From a virus: a stretch of DNA of 28,023 nt. The notes under the pieces were generated by a model that was not told where the DNA came from, searched no databases, and saw nothing but the letters and a program-made list of their open reading frames with translations. The stretch covers positions 1 through 28,023 of IMG/VR virus record IMGVR_UViG_3300022690_001228, one strand, 5' to 3'. Shown here piece after piece: positions 6,276 to 13,630 of this stretch. The translations under genes were made by a program, and so were the position numbers. How positions within the stretch are numbered: the first letter of the stretch is position 1; the number at the start of each line of letters is the position of its first letter.

Positions 6276-6494
6276 TTTACAGCGTTTTTCCCACTCTTGA
6301 TTATAATCATCAATCTGTCTAAGTGTTGCGATTGATAGCTTATTATCAAGTTCATCTTCGGTGACTGTAATTGGAAGTCCCCAAAGGCAAAAATTATTAA
6401 CGGGTATAGTTCCTACGCATCCGCTCCCTAACAGCATCATCACTGTCAGTGCGGCGTTTCGCACGGTCTTTAGTGGTTTTAAGCGCATCATCAA
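6267..6494 (-). CDS. Rz1-like outer-membrane spanin lipoprotein
   Basis: The product is 75 residues and its first 98 bp lie inside the Rz-like gene in another frame, the classic embedded Rz/Rz1 arrangement. Residues 1-26 form a lipoprotein signal: basic start 'MMMRLKPLKTVRN', hydrophobic 'AALTVMMLLGSG', then Cys26. The residue at -3 is Gly rather than Leu, so the lipobox is not ideal. The mature part starts 'CVGTIPVNNFCLW' and is short, as in Rz1 proteins, although it lacks the usual Pro-rich stretch. It would sit in the outer membrane, bind the Rz-like partner across the periplasm and fuse the membranes at lysis. The stop lies in the tandem repeat. Confidence 0.7.
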   Translation of the reverse strand: MMMRLKPLKTVRNAALTVMMLLGSGCVGTIPVNNFCLWGLPITVTEDELDNKLSIATLRQIDDYNQEWEKRCKTE

Positions 6495-6621
6495 CAGAGC
6501 TCTTTAAAATTTTAATTTCTTTTGCTTTATAGCCTTTGCGGTAAATATATGCAACTACACCTGTCACACTACCTAAGCAAATAACAGCAATTATTGACTT
6601 TAAAATAAGTCCTTCAATCAT
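6397..6621 (-). CDS. Rz-like inner-membrane spanin
   Basis: The product is 74 residues: an N-terminal membrane segment 'LKSIIAVICLGSVTGVVAYIY' (about 7-27) followed by a charged helix 'KGYKAKEIKILKSSVDDALK' and a basic end. This is the topology of i-spanins, although it is shorter than lambda Rz. It overlaps the holin gene by ATGA at 6618-6621 and contains the start of the Rz1-like gene in another frame. Position in the lysis cassette supports the call more than sequence similarity does. It should pair with the lipoprotein at 6267-6494. Confidence 0.7.
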   Translation of the reverse strand: MIEGLILKSIIAVICLGSVTGVVAYIYRKGYKAKEIKILKSSVDDALKTTKDRAKRRTDSDDAVRERMRRNYTR

Positions 6622-6854
6622 TTCTTATCCTTATTTAATCGTCCTTCAAATACACCAATTCCTAGCAAGGTACCGCCTGAAACCAGAAAAAGGTTAACAA
6701 TGCCAAGGGCTGTCGCTGCGTCTTTGGCCTCACCAACTAAGCTGAAGGCAAACAATACACTAGAAAATAATAATCCCATAGACAATATTATTGCGCCCCA
6801 AAGCCTTTTAGAGGATTTATTTCCGCTTGAATCTTGTAAAAAATTATTTGTCAT
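6618..6854 (-). CDS. Holin, two membrane segments
   Basis: The product is 78 residues. A hydrophilic start 'MTNNFLQDSSGNKSSKR' is followed by membrane segments at about 18-37 ('LWGAIILSMGLLFSSVLFAF') and 48-67 ('ALGIVNLFLVSGGTLLGIGV'), with a charged tail 'EGRLNKDKK'. Size, topology and position upstream of spanins and endolysin match a small class II holin, which would open the inner membrane to release the endolysin. GGAACTTTT lies before the ATG as a weak ribosome site. Sequence alone does not separate holin from antiholin. Confidence 0.75.
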   Translation of the reverse strand: MTNNFLQDSSGNKSSKRLWGAIILSMGLLFSSVLFAFSLVGEAKDAATALGIVNLFLVSGGTLLGIGVFEGRLNKDKK

Positions 6855-6877
6855 AAAAGTTCCTTATTTTATGTTTG

Positions 6878-7087
6878 TTAATCGTCCTCTGGCAACGTTA
6901 TATCCAACTCACCTAACCTATTTACCCAATCTTGCTCAACTAAAAAGGTTTCAAGATCAGGGCGTAGGGTTGTGTTGGTGTCTGTCACCTGGGTTGTCAT
7001 ATTAAGCCCATAATGTATATTTGTATCAGCTACATCTTTAACAATGAAATATGTATCATTATCAGGTTTGTCTATTGTATGTGTCAT
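6878..7087 (-). CDS. Small protein between the repeat protein and the holin
   Basis: From the ATG at 7087 the product is 69 residues. A longer frame from 7117 is possible, but GGAGG lies 9 nt before ATG 7087 and that ATG overlaps the stop of the 1027-aa gene (TAATG), so 7087 is chosen. The sequence 'MTHTIDKPDNDTYFIVKDVA' is acidic and beta-prone with Thr/Asn-rich segments ('MTTQVTDTNTTLRPDLE') and ends 'LPEDD'. There is no signal or membrane segment. No family is recognised. Tight coupling to the large repeat protein suggests a chaperone or a small virion partner of it. Confidence 0.65.
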   Translation of the reverse strand: MTHTIDKPDNDTYFIVKDVADTNIHYGLNMTTQVTDTNTTLRPDLETFLVEQDWVNRLGELDITLPEDD

Positions 7088-10000
7088 TATACTTGTCCTC
7101 CGTCGGTTATTGTCCAAAAATTAGGGGTTGCAATCAGCGCGGCCCTTGCAGTAGCCGCAGCACCAGCAGAAAATTGACTATTGCCGCCGTGGAAAGGTAC
7201 TGAACTTTGAACCGCTTGCCCCTCCCAGCTAATTAGTAAAGCGTCGTAATTTGTTGTTGATAGCGTAGTATCCAAAAACATAGTTGTTGCTGAGGTTAGG
7301 CTTGTCACAACCCAATTATCAAAAGGTTGATCGAACAACGGCGCATTCCTAAATGCACTATCAGCATCGGTCACACTACTCACATCTATAGAGTTTAGAT
7401 TCTGATTGTAGACATTGGAATTTCTAAAGAGACTTTCTATTTTTACAACCGCACTCCAGTCCCAAGAGGTGATAGATGGGATTGATGTAAGAATATTACA
7501 GTTACGGAAAGCACCTTTCATGTCTGTAGTGCCGGATAAATTAAGAATATCCGTGGCGGTTATTAACATGTTCACGCAACCCCTAAAGTATTCCGTTGCA
7601 TTTCCGAGCCTAAAGTCACTACCCCATTGCAATATATCAATTAGTTTAGCTCTGTCGCCACCATCAGCAAATGTAAACCCTTCAAACTGTCCGGTGATTT
7701 TTACGGTGAAGGTTCCTATTGATGTGTAAGTGTGAGTCCACCGAACGTCATTAAAGGTGGTAAATCCTGTTTCTACGTTACCATCGCCCCAATCAACTGT
7801 AGCATTATACGTTCCTGCTGCATCAGTCGGTATCGTAATTTGATCGTCATTAGATGTTCCTGTATTATCTGTTGTCCATGTGGATTCAAAACAAGCTGAA
7901 CCTCCATCCGTTATAGTCCAACCATCTGAATCAATCATATTCTGCCGTGCAGCAGCACCATCGCAATATTTTGCTGTTCCTACGCCAAACAATACGTTTG
8001 GCTGTAAGGTTAATGCGTTCCAGGCTATTAACAATAAATCATAGTTTGCATCACTGAATGAGGTATTCTCTAAGAAGTTCGAAGCCCCTGTTACATTTTG
8101 AACTTGCCAGGAAGAAAGATCCGAATTGAACAATGGACAATTCCTAAGCATAAAGCTGATGTTTGTTGCAGAACCTACGTTCCAAGATGATAAATCTGAC
8201 ACGAACAACGCACAACCACTGAACATTGCAAAGAAGCTCGTTCCTAAAGCTACATTCCAAGATGATAAATCTGACACAAATAATGCACAACCACTGAACA
8301 TTGATATAAAAAGCGTTCCTGAAGCCACGTTCCAAGAGGATAAATCTGACACAAATAATGCACAAGCACCGAACATCCCTGAAAAATTAATTCCTGATGC
8401 TACGTTCCAAGATGACAAATCTGACACAAATAATACACAACCCTGAAACATGAATGAAAAATCCGTTGATGCGGCTACATTCCAAGACGAAAGGTCTGAC
8501 ACAAACAATGAGCAACCATTAAACATCTGTCTAAATGTAAGGTTTGCCGAAACGTTCCACAAACTCAAATCTGACACGAACACTGAGCAACCCTCAAACA
8601 TAAATTTGGGGTTGCTCATTGACGAAACGTCCCACAAGCTCAAATCTGCTGAAAACAACGAGCAACCAAAGAAGAACGATTGGAATTGAGTTCCGCTTGA
8701 AACATCCCAAGAATTGATATTTTGAATATTTGTTAATGACGTACAATTTCTAAAGGTGGATGCAAAGTTAATCACAGCAGAAACATCCAAAACATCAGAA
8801 ACATTGGATAGAGTTAGATTTGCACAACCGGAGAAAGCAGAGCCACCGTCTCCTAATCTGAAATCTGGCCCCCATACTATCACTTCAAGGATTTTTAATT
8901 TATCACCGCCATCAGCAAATTGGAACCCTTCAAATTGTCCTGTAATTGTTACGTTATAAGTTCCTGCACCACCTGCAAACGTGTGTGTCCATCTTGCGTC
9001 ATTAAACGTAGTAAACCCTGTTTCAACAATGCCGTCACCCCAATCAACTGTCGCGTTATACGTTCCTGCGCTTGTCGTTGGTATCGTTATTTGATCGTTA
9101 TTAGACGTGCCTGCGTTATCTGTTTGCCAACTAGAACCAAAGCAAGCGGAACCACCATCTATAAATGTCCAACCATCCGAATCGATCATGTTCTGACGTG
9201 CAGCAGCACCATCGCAATATTGTGCTGATCCTGCGTTAAATGTTAAGTTTGGCTGCAAAGTTTGCGCGTTCCAACCAATAAGTAATAAATCGTAATTTTC
9301 ATCACTGAATGAGGTGTTGGCAAGGAACAGGTTGAAACCGGTTTTCCCCGAAACGTCCCAAGACGACAAATCAGAATCGAATAAAGTGCAATTCCTGAAC
9401 ATTTCGCTAAGAGCATCGGCTGAGGCTGCTGAAATATTCCAAGCTGACAAATCTGATTGAAATAAATTTTGACCCCTAAACATTGCGCTAAACGTCCTTG
9501 TGGCATTTCCGGCACTGACATCCCAAGCCGACAAATCGCCAACAAAGACGTCCCCATCCCTAAACATAGCCTCAAAGGTCAAACCGGAACTAACATCCCA
9601 ACCGGACAAATCGCCACCAGTAAATGATGATATTTGAGCAAAAGTTCTAGCAAAACTGGTGATACCCGAAACATCCCATAATTCAATATTGTTTATTGAG
9701 GTTAAAGAATCGCAACCGACAAACGTATTGTTTAAAGTAGTGCTTCCAGTTAAATTTAAAACATCAGAAACATTTGTTAGAATAAGATTTTCGCAACTAT
9801 GAAATTGACCTGCGGTGTTGCCTAATCTAAAGTCTTGACCCCATTGCGTTATTTCTAGGATTTTTAATTTATCACCGCCATCGTTAAAGAGAATCCCCTC
9901 AAATTGTCCACTAATCTTTACTGTGAATGTTCCTGCTGATGGATAGGTGTGTGTCCATCTGGCATCATTAAAGGTGTTGAATCCGGTTTCAACTACACCA

Positions 10001-10170
10001 TCGCCCCAATCAACTGTAACGTTATTGTAGGTTCCTGCTGCGTCTGTAGGTATAGTGATTTGATCGTTATTAGACGTTCCAACGTTATCTGTTTGCCATA
10101 TGCTTGTGAAATCCATAGCACCCGTTGGGGAAACTGAGGCACCAGGATGAAAGAGAAGTTGGCTCGACAT
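7087..10170 (-). CDS. Large virion-type protein with PKD-like and BspA-type (DUF285) repeats
   Basis: The product is 1027 residues, made of three similar blocks starting at about Trp25, Trp348 and Trp765. Each block opens with 'WQTDN.GTSNNDQITIP', a PKD-like sandwich ('VDWGDG.VETGF..FNDARWTHT', 'GTFTVKI.GQFEG') and then DUF285/BspA-type 25-residue repeats of the form 'DLS.WDVS......MF..C..F'. Blocks end with 'YD.LLI.W....LQ...F..G.AQYCDGAAARQ' and 'W...DGG'. The middle block has eight repeats with Asp at 509, 534, 559 and so on to 684, exactly 25 apart. BspA repeats are surface adhesion modules in bacteria. Its place downstream of the tail fibre suggests a receptor-binding or decoration protein. 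It lacks a signal peptide and any clear ribosome site. Confidence 0.85.
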   Translation of the reverse strand: MSSQLLFHPGASVSPTGAMDFTSIWQTDNVGTSNNDQITIPTDAAGTYNNVTVDWGDGVVETGFNTFNDARWTHTYPSAGTFTVKISGQFEGILFNDGGDKLKILEITQWGQDFRLGNTAGQFHSCENLILTNVSDVLNLTGSTTLNNTFVGCDSLTSINNIELWDVSGITSFARTFAQISSFTGGDLSGWDVSSGLTFEAMFRDGDVFVGDLSAWDVSAGNATRTFSAMFRGQNLFQSDLSAWNISAASADALSEMFRNCTLFDSDLSSWDVSGKTGFNLFLANTSFSDENYDLLLIGWNAQTLQPNLTFNAGSAQYCDGAAARQNMIDSDGWTFIDGGSACFGSSWQTDNAGTSNNDQITIPTTSAGTYNATVDWGDGIVETGFTTFNDARWTHTFAGGAGTYNVTITGQFEGFQFADGGDKLKILEVIVWGPDFRLGDGGSAFSGCANLTLSNVSDVLDVSAVINFASTFRNCTSLTNIQNINSWDVSSGTQFQSFFFGCSLFSADLSLWDVSSMSNPKFMFEGCSVFVSDLSLWNVSANLTFRQMFNGCSLFVSDLSSWNVAASTDFSFMFQGCVLFVSDLSSWNVASGINFSGMFGACALFVSDLSSWNVASGTLFISMFSGCALFVSDLSSWNVALGTSFFAMFSGCALFVSDLSSWNVGSATNISFMLRNCPLFNSDLSSWQVQNVTGASNFLENTSFSDANYDLLLIAWNALTLQPNVLFGVGTAKYCDGAAARQNMIDSDGWTITDGGSACFESTWTTDNTGTSNDDQITIPTDAAGTYNATVDWGDGNVETGFTTFNDVRWTHTYTSIGTFTVKITGQFEGFTFADGGDRAKLIDILQWGSDFRLGNATEYFRGCVNMLITATDILNLSGTTDMKGAFRNCNILTSIPSITSWDWSAVVKIESLFRNSNVYNQNLNSIDVSSVTDADSAFRNAPLFDQPFDNWVVTSLTSATTMFLDTTLSTTNYDALLISWEGQAVQSSVPFHGGNSQFSAGAAATARAALIATPNFWTITDGGQV
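8047..8646 (-). repeat. Eight 75-bp tandem coding repeats in the large virion protein
   Basis: Residues 509-708 of the large protein form eight repeats of exactly 25 residues, encoded by 75-bp units. The five central ones are almost identical ('FVSDLSSWNV' plus 'MF.GC'), which suggests recent duplication. The units do not have spacers, so this is not a CRISPR array. Confidence 0.9.
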
Positions 10171-10175
10171 TGTTA

Positions 10176-10203
10176 TATATATTCATAATATATTCAATGG
10201 CAA
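10176..10203 (-). promoter_or_regulatory. Possible promoter for the large repeat protein (leaderless start?)
   Basis: On the minus strand TTGCCA (plus 10198-10203) is followed by a 16-bp spacer and TATATA (plus 10176-10181). The ATG is at 10170, so the transcript would start almost on the start codon. No Shine-Dalgarno sequence is present, which fits a leaderless message or a chance match in AT-rich DNA. Confidence 0.3.
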
Positions 10204-10251
10204 CTTCAGGGCTATTTTAGCAAAATATTTGTAATTAGCAAACTAGTATGT

Positions 10252-10626
10252 TTACTTTTCTAGACGATCTCTTAATCGTATGACTTCTCTGTCAAGTGAG
10301 GAGAGCTTATCTTGTATCTCTACTTCCAGGTGTATAACGGCTTCTGAGAGCCTTTGAATATTAGTTTCTGTTCTTACGGTGATTTCATTTAACTTGAGGA
10401 CTGAAAGGAAAAAGAATCCAGAAATTCCCGCCATAACAGCCAACACCGCAAGCCCTACGCTTAGAATAACCGAAGACTTCCACCAGTCGCTAATAGTGGC
10501 ATTTGTATATTTTCTGATCTTTTCTTCGAATTTGTCGCTATTTATAATTTTCCAGAACTGTTCTTGTGTTAATTCGCGTGATTCTTTTTCTTTGCCGTCT
10601 TTTATATTATTAATTAAGTTTTTCAT
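10252..10626 (-). CDS. Single-pass membrane protein with coiled coil
   Basis: The product is 124 residues. A charged N-terminal domain ('KEKESRELTQEQFWKIINSD', about 12-31) precedes a membrane segment at about 52-75 ('SVILSVGLAVLAVMAGISGF'), then a long amphipathic helix 'LSEAVIHLEVEIQDKLSSLD' and 'REVIRLRDRLEK' that looks like a coiled coil. The topology resembles i-spanin-like or other phage membrane-anchored oligomers, but it lies away from the lysis cassette. It overlaps the end of the upstream 252-residue membrane protein gene by 17 bp, so the two are co-translated and may form a complex. No family is recognised. Confidence 0.65.
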   Translation of the reverse strand: MKNLINNIKDGKEKESRELTQEQFWKIINSDKFEEKIRKYTNATISDWWKSSVILSVGLAVLAVMAGISGFFFLSVLKLNEITVRTETNIQRLSEAVIHLEVEIQDKLSSLDREVIRLRDRLEK

Positions 10627-11368
10627 TTTTTATGTGACGAATGTATTTATTAAAAAAGGTAAAGCAATTAGTATTTATAGACCATTTTATCCTAATATTA
10701 CATCTTAAAGCCTGAATATTTACGCTTTTTATGTGTTTTAATATGTCACTTTTTTTAGAAATATATTCACGTTCTATTAAAATTCCACCCTTGAAGAGAA
10801 ATTGCCTACCATTGATCACCATTGATTGTGAGCCGTAAGGGTTTGTAATGAGGGCGCAGGCTATCCCGACAACATTTTTAGGAGCTTTGTACACAACATA
10901 TGTCTTACCATCTTCGTAAGCGTCCCCTGCTTCCGTATACGATCTGATACACAGAAATATAAAATGAGGCACAAAATATATGAAGAATATTATATTTGTT
11001 ATCAATGCTAATGCAAAAATATCATTTTCATAATATTGGCTAATAGTTAAAATTATATAATCCAGAGCAAACCAACAGGAAATTATAAAAATGGCAAAGC
11101 TGATAATCTTATTAAGCGTTTGCCTGTATTCTATAGAGATGAAGAGCGTGAAAGCTAGAATGATACAATTAAATAATATTGTTAAATCCCAAGCCGCCCA
11201 TGCCGCACCTAGATTCAAAAACTTCCCTACTATCATTTGGAGGCTATTAACAAATAGAAATAGTATTAAATTTATTAATATCAAATTCTTACGGCTTACG
11301 TCTAGCAGGCCTCTTTCTTGAAGGTCTTTGAGCTTTAGGCTCAGCCTTTCCTTTAGGTTTTTTAACAT
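10610..11368 (-). CDS. Four-pass membrane protein with soluble C-terminal domain
   Basis: The product is 252 residues. Four hydrophobic segments lie at about 28-48 ('LILINLILFLFVNSLQMIVG'), 58-78, 86-109 and 120-142. A soluble domain follows (about 143-252) with 'GKTYVVYKAPKNVVGIACAL', 'NPYGSQSMVINGRQFLFKGG' and 'ILIEREY'. The latter pattern looks like a conserved phage or enzyme-like module that I cannot name with confidence. AAGGATC lies 8 nt before the ATG. The protein may act in the inner membrane, for example in superinfection exclusion or lysis control, with the coiled-coil protein encoded downstream. This is inference from topology and position only. Confidence 0.6.
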   Translation of the reverse strand: MLKNLKERLSLKLKDLQERGLLDVSRKNLILINLILFLFVNSLQMIVGKFLNLGAAWAAWDLTILFNCIILAFTLFISIEYRQTLNKIISFAIFIISCWFALDYIILTISQYYENDIFALALITNIIFFIYFVPHFIFLCIRSYTEAGDAYEDGKTYVVYKAPKNVVGIACALITNPYGSQSMVINGRQFLFKGGILIEREYISKKSDILKHIKSVNIQALRCNIRIKWSINTNCFTFFNKYIRHIKNEKLN

Positions 11369-11408
11369 TGTTTGATCCTTTTTTTGTGGGCTTATTATTA
11401 TTACTCAT
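11289..11408 (-). CDS. Possible 39-residue, very basic peptide overlapping the membrane-protein gene
   Basis: ATG 11408 to TAA at 11289 reads MSNNNKPTKKGSNNVKKPKG followed by KAEPKAQRPSRKRPARRKP. It overlaps the first 80 bp of the 252-residue gene in another frame. It is Lys, Arg and Pro rich, like a histone-tail peptide. There is no ribosome site, but a promoter-like element ends about 20 nt upstream, so a nearly leaderless start is possible. It may equally be a chance frame in the leader of the next gene. Confidence 0.3.
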   Translation of the reverse strand: MSNNNKPTKKGSNNVKKPKGKAEPKAQRPSRKRPARRKP

Positions 11409-11427
11409 AATTGTTAATAACGATTTA

Positions 11428-11453
11428 ATTATACTATTAATTTATATTGTCAA
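11428..11453 (-). promoter_or_regulatory. Promoter-motif copy upstream of the membrane-protein pair
   Basis: The minus strand reads AATTAAAAGTTGACA with TTGACA at plus 11448-11453, in the same context as the copy near 26740. A perfect TATAAT lies at plus 11428-11433, but the spacer is 14 bp instead of 17, so the element may need an activator or use another -10. Confidence 0.45.
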
Positions 11454-11484
11454 CTTTTAATTCACTTAATGATTTGTAATTAGA

Positions 11485-12837
11485 TTATTTGAACTTTATT
11501 ATTTTTACAGCACAATATACTTCTATCACTCCGAAACCTGCCGCCACTCCAAAACCATTAGTTGCTTGTGTAACTACGCATCTATGCTGTATTTCAAAAG
11601 TTTTAGTACTCGCAATGGTAAATATACCGTTGCACGGGCCAGGTTGCGCACCACCACTACCAGCACCAACATTTAGACCAATAATAACATCACTAACATC
11701 TGTAATATTACGCAATTTAAGTTTATGAGTATTCACATCATTAACGGAACCAAGGGCTTCTATTTCGTAAGTGCCCTCTGGTAATATTATTTGATCAGAA
11801 CTTAATGATGCGCCTGTTATAGTATTTATAACAACGGTGTTCAAAGTTCTAGTCTGCCACGCACCTGATGTAAACGTACCTCCTTGCGTTCCACTCGTCT
11901 TTTGATCTTCAACTATGATGTAATAATTTTGATTAGTAGATAAGGTTAATGGAGTTACAGCTTTAACATTATTTGTACCTGTATCAACCTCTGCCTGACT
12001 TGCAACTTCAATACTTAATGTGTTTTCTAACGGAAATTGAGAAAGGACATAACCGGAAGTTGTTGTTTCGGTTATAAATACAGGAACTACAAACTCTCCA
12101 ATAGTAGTAGGCTTTGTATTTGTTATAGCGCCAGGTGTTATCGAGCTCAAATAATAAGTATCTCCAGCAATTAATCCAGTTACAGTGTCTATAAAACCAA
12201 CCTGTGTAAGTACAAAGTCATCACCCTGTACTGATTCAACCATCCCTACAACCTGAGAATTTGCCTCTGTATCGGCCTGAGCTTTTGTAAAGTCAGTAGA
12301 AGTTCTTCTAATAACATCCCCAGCTACAAAACCATGAGACGTTTGAGTTACTGATTTTGTGAATTTATCAACAGAAATACTTACAATTATGCTTGATAAT
12401 CTAAAGTCTGCCCCATCGTAAAATAACTCAAGCTTTATGCCTGCAAATATTTCACCGCCGACAAGAGGAGAACCGGATTGATCAAGGATTGCTTTAGATC
12501 CTATTCCAACTACGTCAATATTAGAAGCGCCAGTATTGTCATTTCCTGGCACGAATCTTACCCTCATACCAGTTGTATACTTAACAGGCGCTCTTTTTGT
12601 AGATAATGCCCCCAATGTATAACTATTTGCTGAGCCACTATCTAAGAAAAAATCACCATCACCTGAATATGTCGCAATAGCATCACCCAACTGATTGAGA
12701 TCGCCGCCTGCTACAACTTCAGAAATACTTGTGATGACATTATTTATTTCATTTTGACTGCCGTTTAACCAATTATCCTGTACAGCCGGAGGGCTATTAT
12801 TTACAAACGGAGAGCCGGCCGAATTTACTACACCCAT
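11485..12837 (-). CDS. Tail fibre protein
   Basis: The product is 450 residues. The N-terminus 'PPAVQDNWLNGSQNEINNVI' with 'GDLNQLGDAI' is the attachment region seen in many phage tail fibres. A beta-rich domain 'GMRVRFVPGNDNTGASNIDV' (about 90-110) follows. A module with 'FTKSVTQTSHGFVAGDVIRR' and 'KAQADTEANSQVVGMVESVQ' (about 158-205) is also common in tail fibres. The last 130 residues form a TNF/C1q-like jelly roll ('YEIEALGSV', 'TFEIQHRCVV', 'GVIEVYCAVKIIKF'), which is the likely receptor-binding tip. It follows gp48 in Mu order (gp49 position). The 168-nt gap before it holds a pair of hairpins. Confidence 0.85.
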   Translation of the reverse strand: MGVVNSAGSPFVNNSPPAVQDNWLNGSQNEINNVITSISEVVAGGDLNQLGDAIATYSGDGDFFLDSGSANSYTLGALSTKRAPVKYTTGMRVRFVPGNDNTGASNIDVVGIGSKAILDQSGSPLVGGEIFAGIKLELFYDGADFRLSSIIVSISVDKFTKSVTQTSHGFVAGDVIRRTSTDFTKAQADTEANSQVVGMVESVQGDDFVLTQVGFIDTVTGLIAGDTYYLSSITPGAITNTKPTTIGEFVVPVFITETTTSGYVLSQFPLENTLSIEVASQAEVDTGTNNVKAVTPLTLSTNQNYYIIVEDQKTSGTQGGTFTSGAWQTRTLNTVVINTITGASLSSDQIILPEGTYEIEALGSVNDVNTHKLKLRNITDVSDVIIGLNVGAGSGGAQPGPCNGIFTIASTKTFEIQHRCVVTQATNGFGVAAGFGVIEVYCAVKIIKFK

Positions 12838-12869
12838 AACTAGAACCTAATTTAAAATTATTACTTTTA

Positions 12870-12939
12870 GTGGAGTCTAAAAGCCAAAATAGACTCCACA
12901 AACTTTTTTGTGGAGCCTAAAAGCCAAAATAGACTCCAC
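12870..12939. repeat. Tandem pair of near-identical hairpins between gp48 and tail fibre
   Basis: Two 30-bp units, 12870-12899 and 12910-12939, each have 10-bp arms (GTGGAGTCTA / TAGACTCCAC) around the same 10-nt loop AAAGCCAAAA. The only difference, T to C in the left arm of the second unit, keeps a G-U pair in minus-strand RNA. The 10 bp between them (ACAAACTTTTTTG region) can form an alternative stem CCACAAA/TTTGTGG, so the two shapes exclude each other as in attenuators. On the plus strand a T6 run follows the first hairpin. Confidence 0.75.
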
Positions 12940-13005
12940 TAAATTCTATAAATATAATACAAAACTTATCACTCTTCTTAAAGAAGAAAGTAAATAAACT
13001 GCCAT

Positions 13006-13614
13006 TTATGTTTTATTCAAAAATATAATCTTAGTATTTGCCGGCTTTAACTTATTTAAAACACACTGCAATAAACTACCGCCTCCGTCCCCTGGAATGA
13101 ATGGTACATCATAGGGTGGAACATTTGGTACGGCGTTTGTTGCCTCAACCACAAATATAAATCTAGACTCTGGAGCGCTTTGAGGAATAAAAGGCACAGA
13201 GTAAGGAGGAAACGCTCTATCTCTCAAAGGATATATCTCTATATCAGCAAACCCTAACAATATTCCTATATTAATGAAATCAGGTAATGTTTGAACGTTC
13301 ATGTTAGCTAATTTTAAAACTACATTTGCCCTTCGCTGCTCTAACGTCCCATTATTACTAAAACACGAGTCTGGAATACCTACAGCACTTTCCCATTCTC
13401 CAATCAGATTTACAGTTTGTGGAATGAAATGATTAAAAATTATCGCATTCATCAAGTTATCCACTCTTTCTAACTCTGGAGCCAGACCTTTAATGAGCTT
13501 AAATAGATTCTTATCTTCTATGTCCTTTGCATGCATAAGAGTCCCGTTAGGGAAAAACTTCGCAAGAATTTGCCTTTGTATTTCTATGTTTTTTTTATCA
13601 AAAAGATTAGCCAT
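13006..13614 (-). CDS. Mu gp48-like baseplate protein (DUF2313/YmfQ family)
   Basis: The product is 202 residues, the usual length. 'LAKFFPNGTLMHAKDIEDKN' is the N-terminal 'LLP.G..W' region, 'LAPELERVDNLMNAIIFNHF' the conserved helix, and 'LIGEWESAVGIPDSCFSNNG' with 'LEQRRANVVLKLA' is the family signature (W-E-x-x-x-G-I-P-D-x-C). A short duplicated stretch 'PPYSVPFIPQ' / 'PPYDVPFIPG' occurs at about 136 and 166. In Mu-like phages this wedge protein links baseplate and tail fibre. It directly follows gp47 with a 16-nt gap. Its stop is followed by the hairpin pair before the fibre gene. Confidence 0.9.
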   Translation of the reverse strand: MANLFDKKNIEIQRQILAKFFPNGTLMHAKDIEDKNLFKLIKGLAPELERVDNLMNAIIFNHFIPQTVNLIGEWESAVGIPDSCFSNNGTLEQRRANVVLKLANMNVQTLPDFINIGILLGFADIEIYPLRDRAFPPYSVPFIPQSAPESRFIFVVEATNAVPNVPPYDVPFIPGDGGGSLLQCVLNKLKPANTKIIFLNKT

Positions 13615-13630
13615 TTTATAACAACGTTAT

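Noticed and set aside
8047-8646. Regular 75-bp repeats as a CRISPR array
   Set aside because: The units run head to tail without unique spacers and encode in-frame 25-residue protein repeats.
8126-8689. Open frames on the plus strand over the large repeat protein (8126-8446, 8450-8689)
   Set aside because: They are antisense to the 75-bp repeats of the 1027-aa gene; repetition keeps stops out. No ribosome sites and no independent features.
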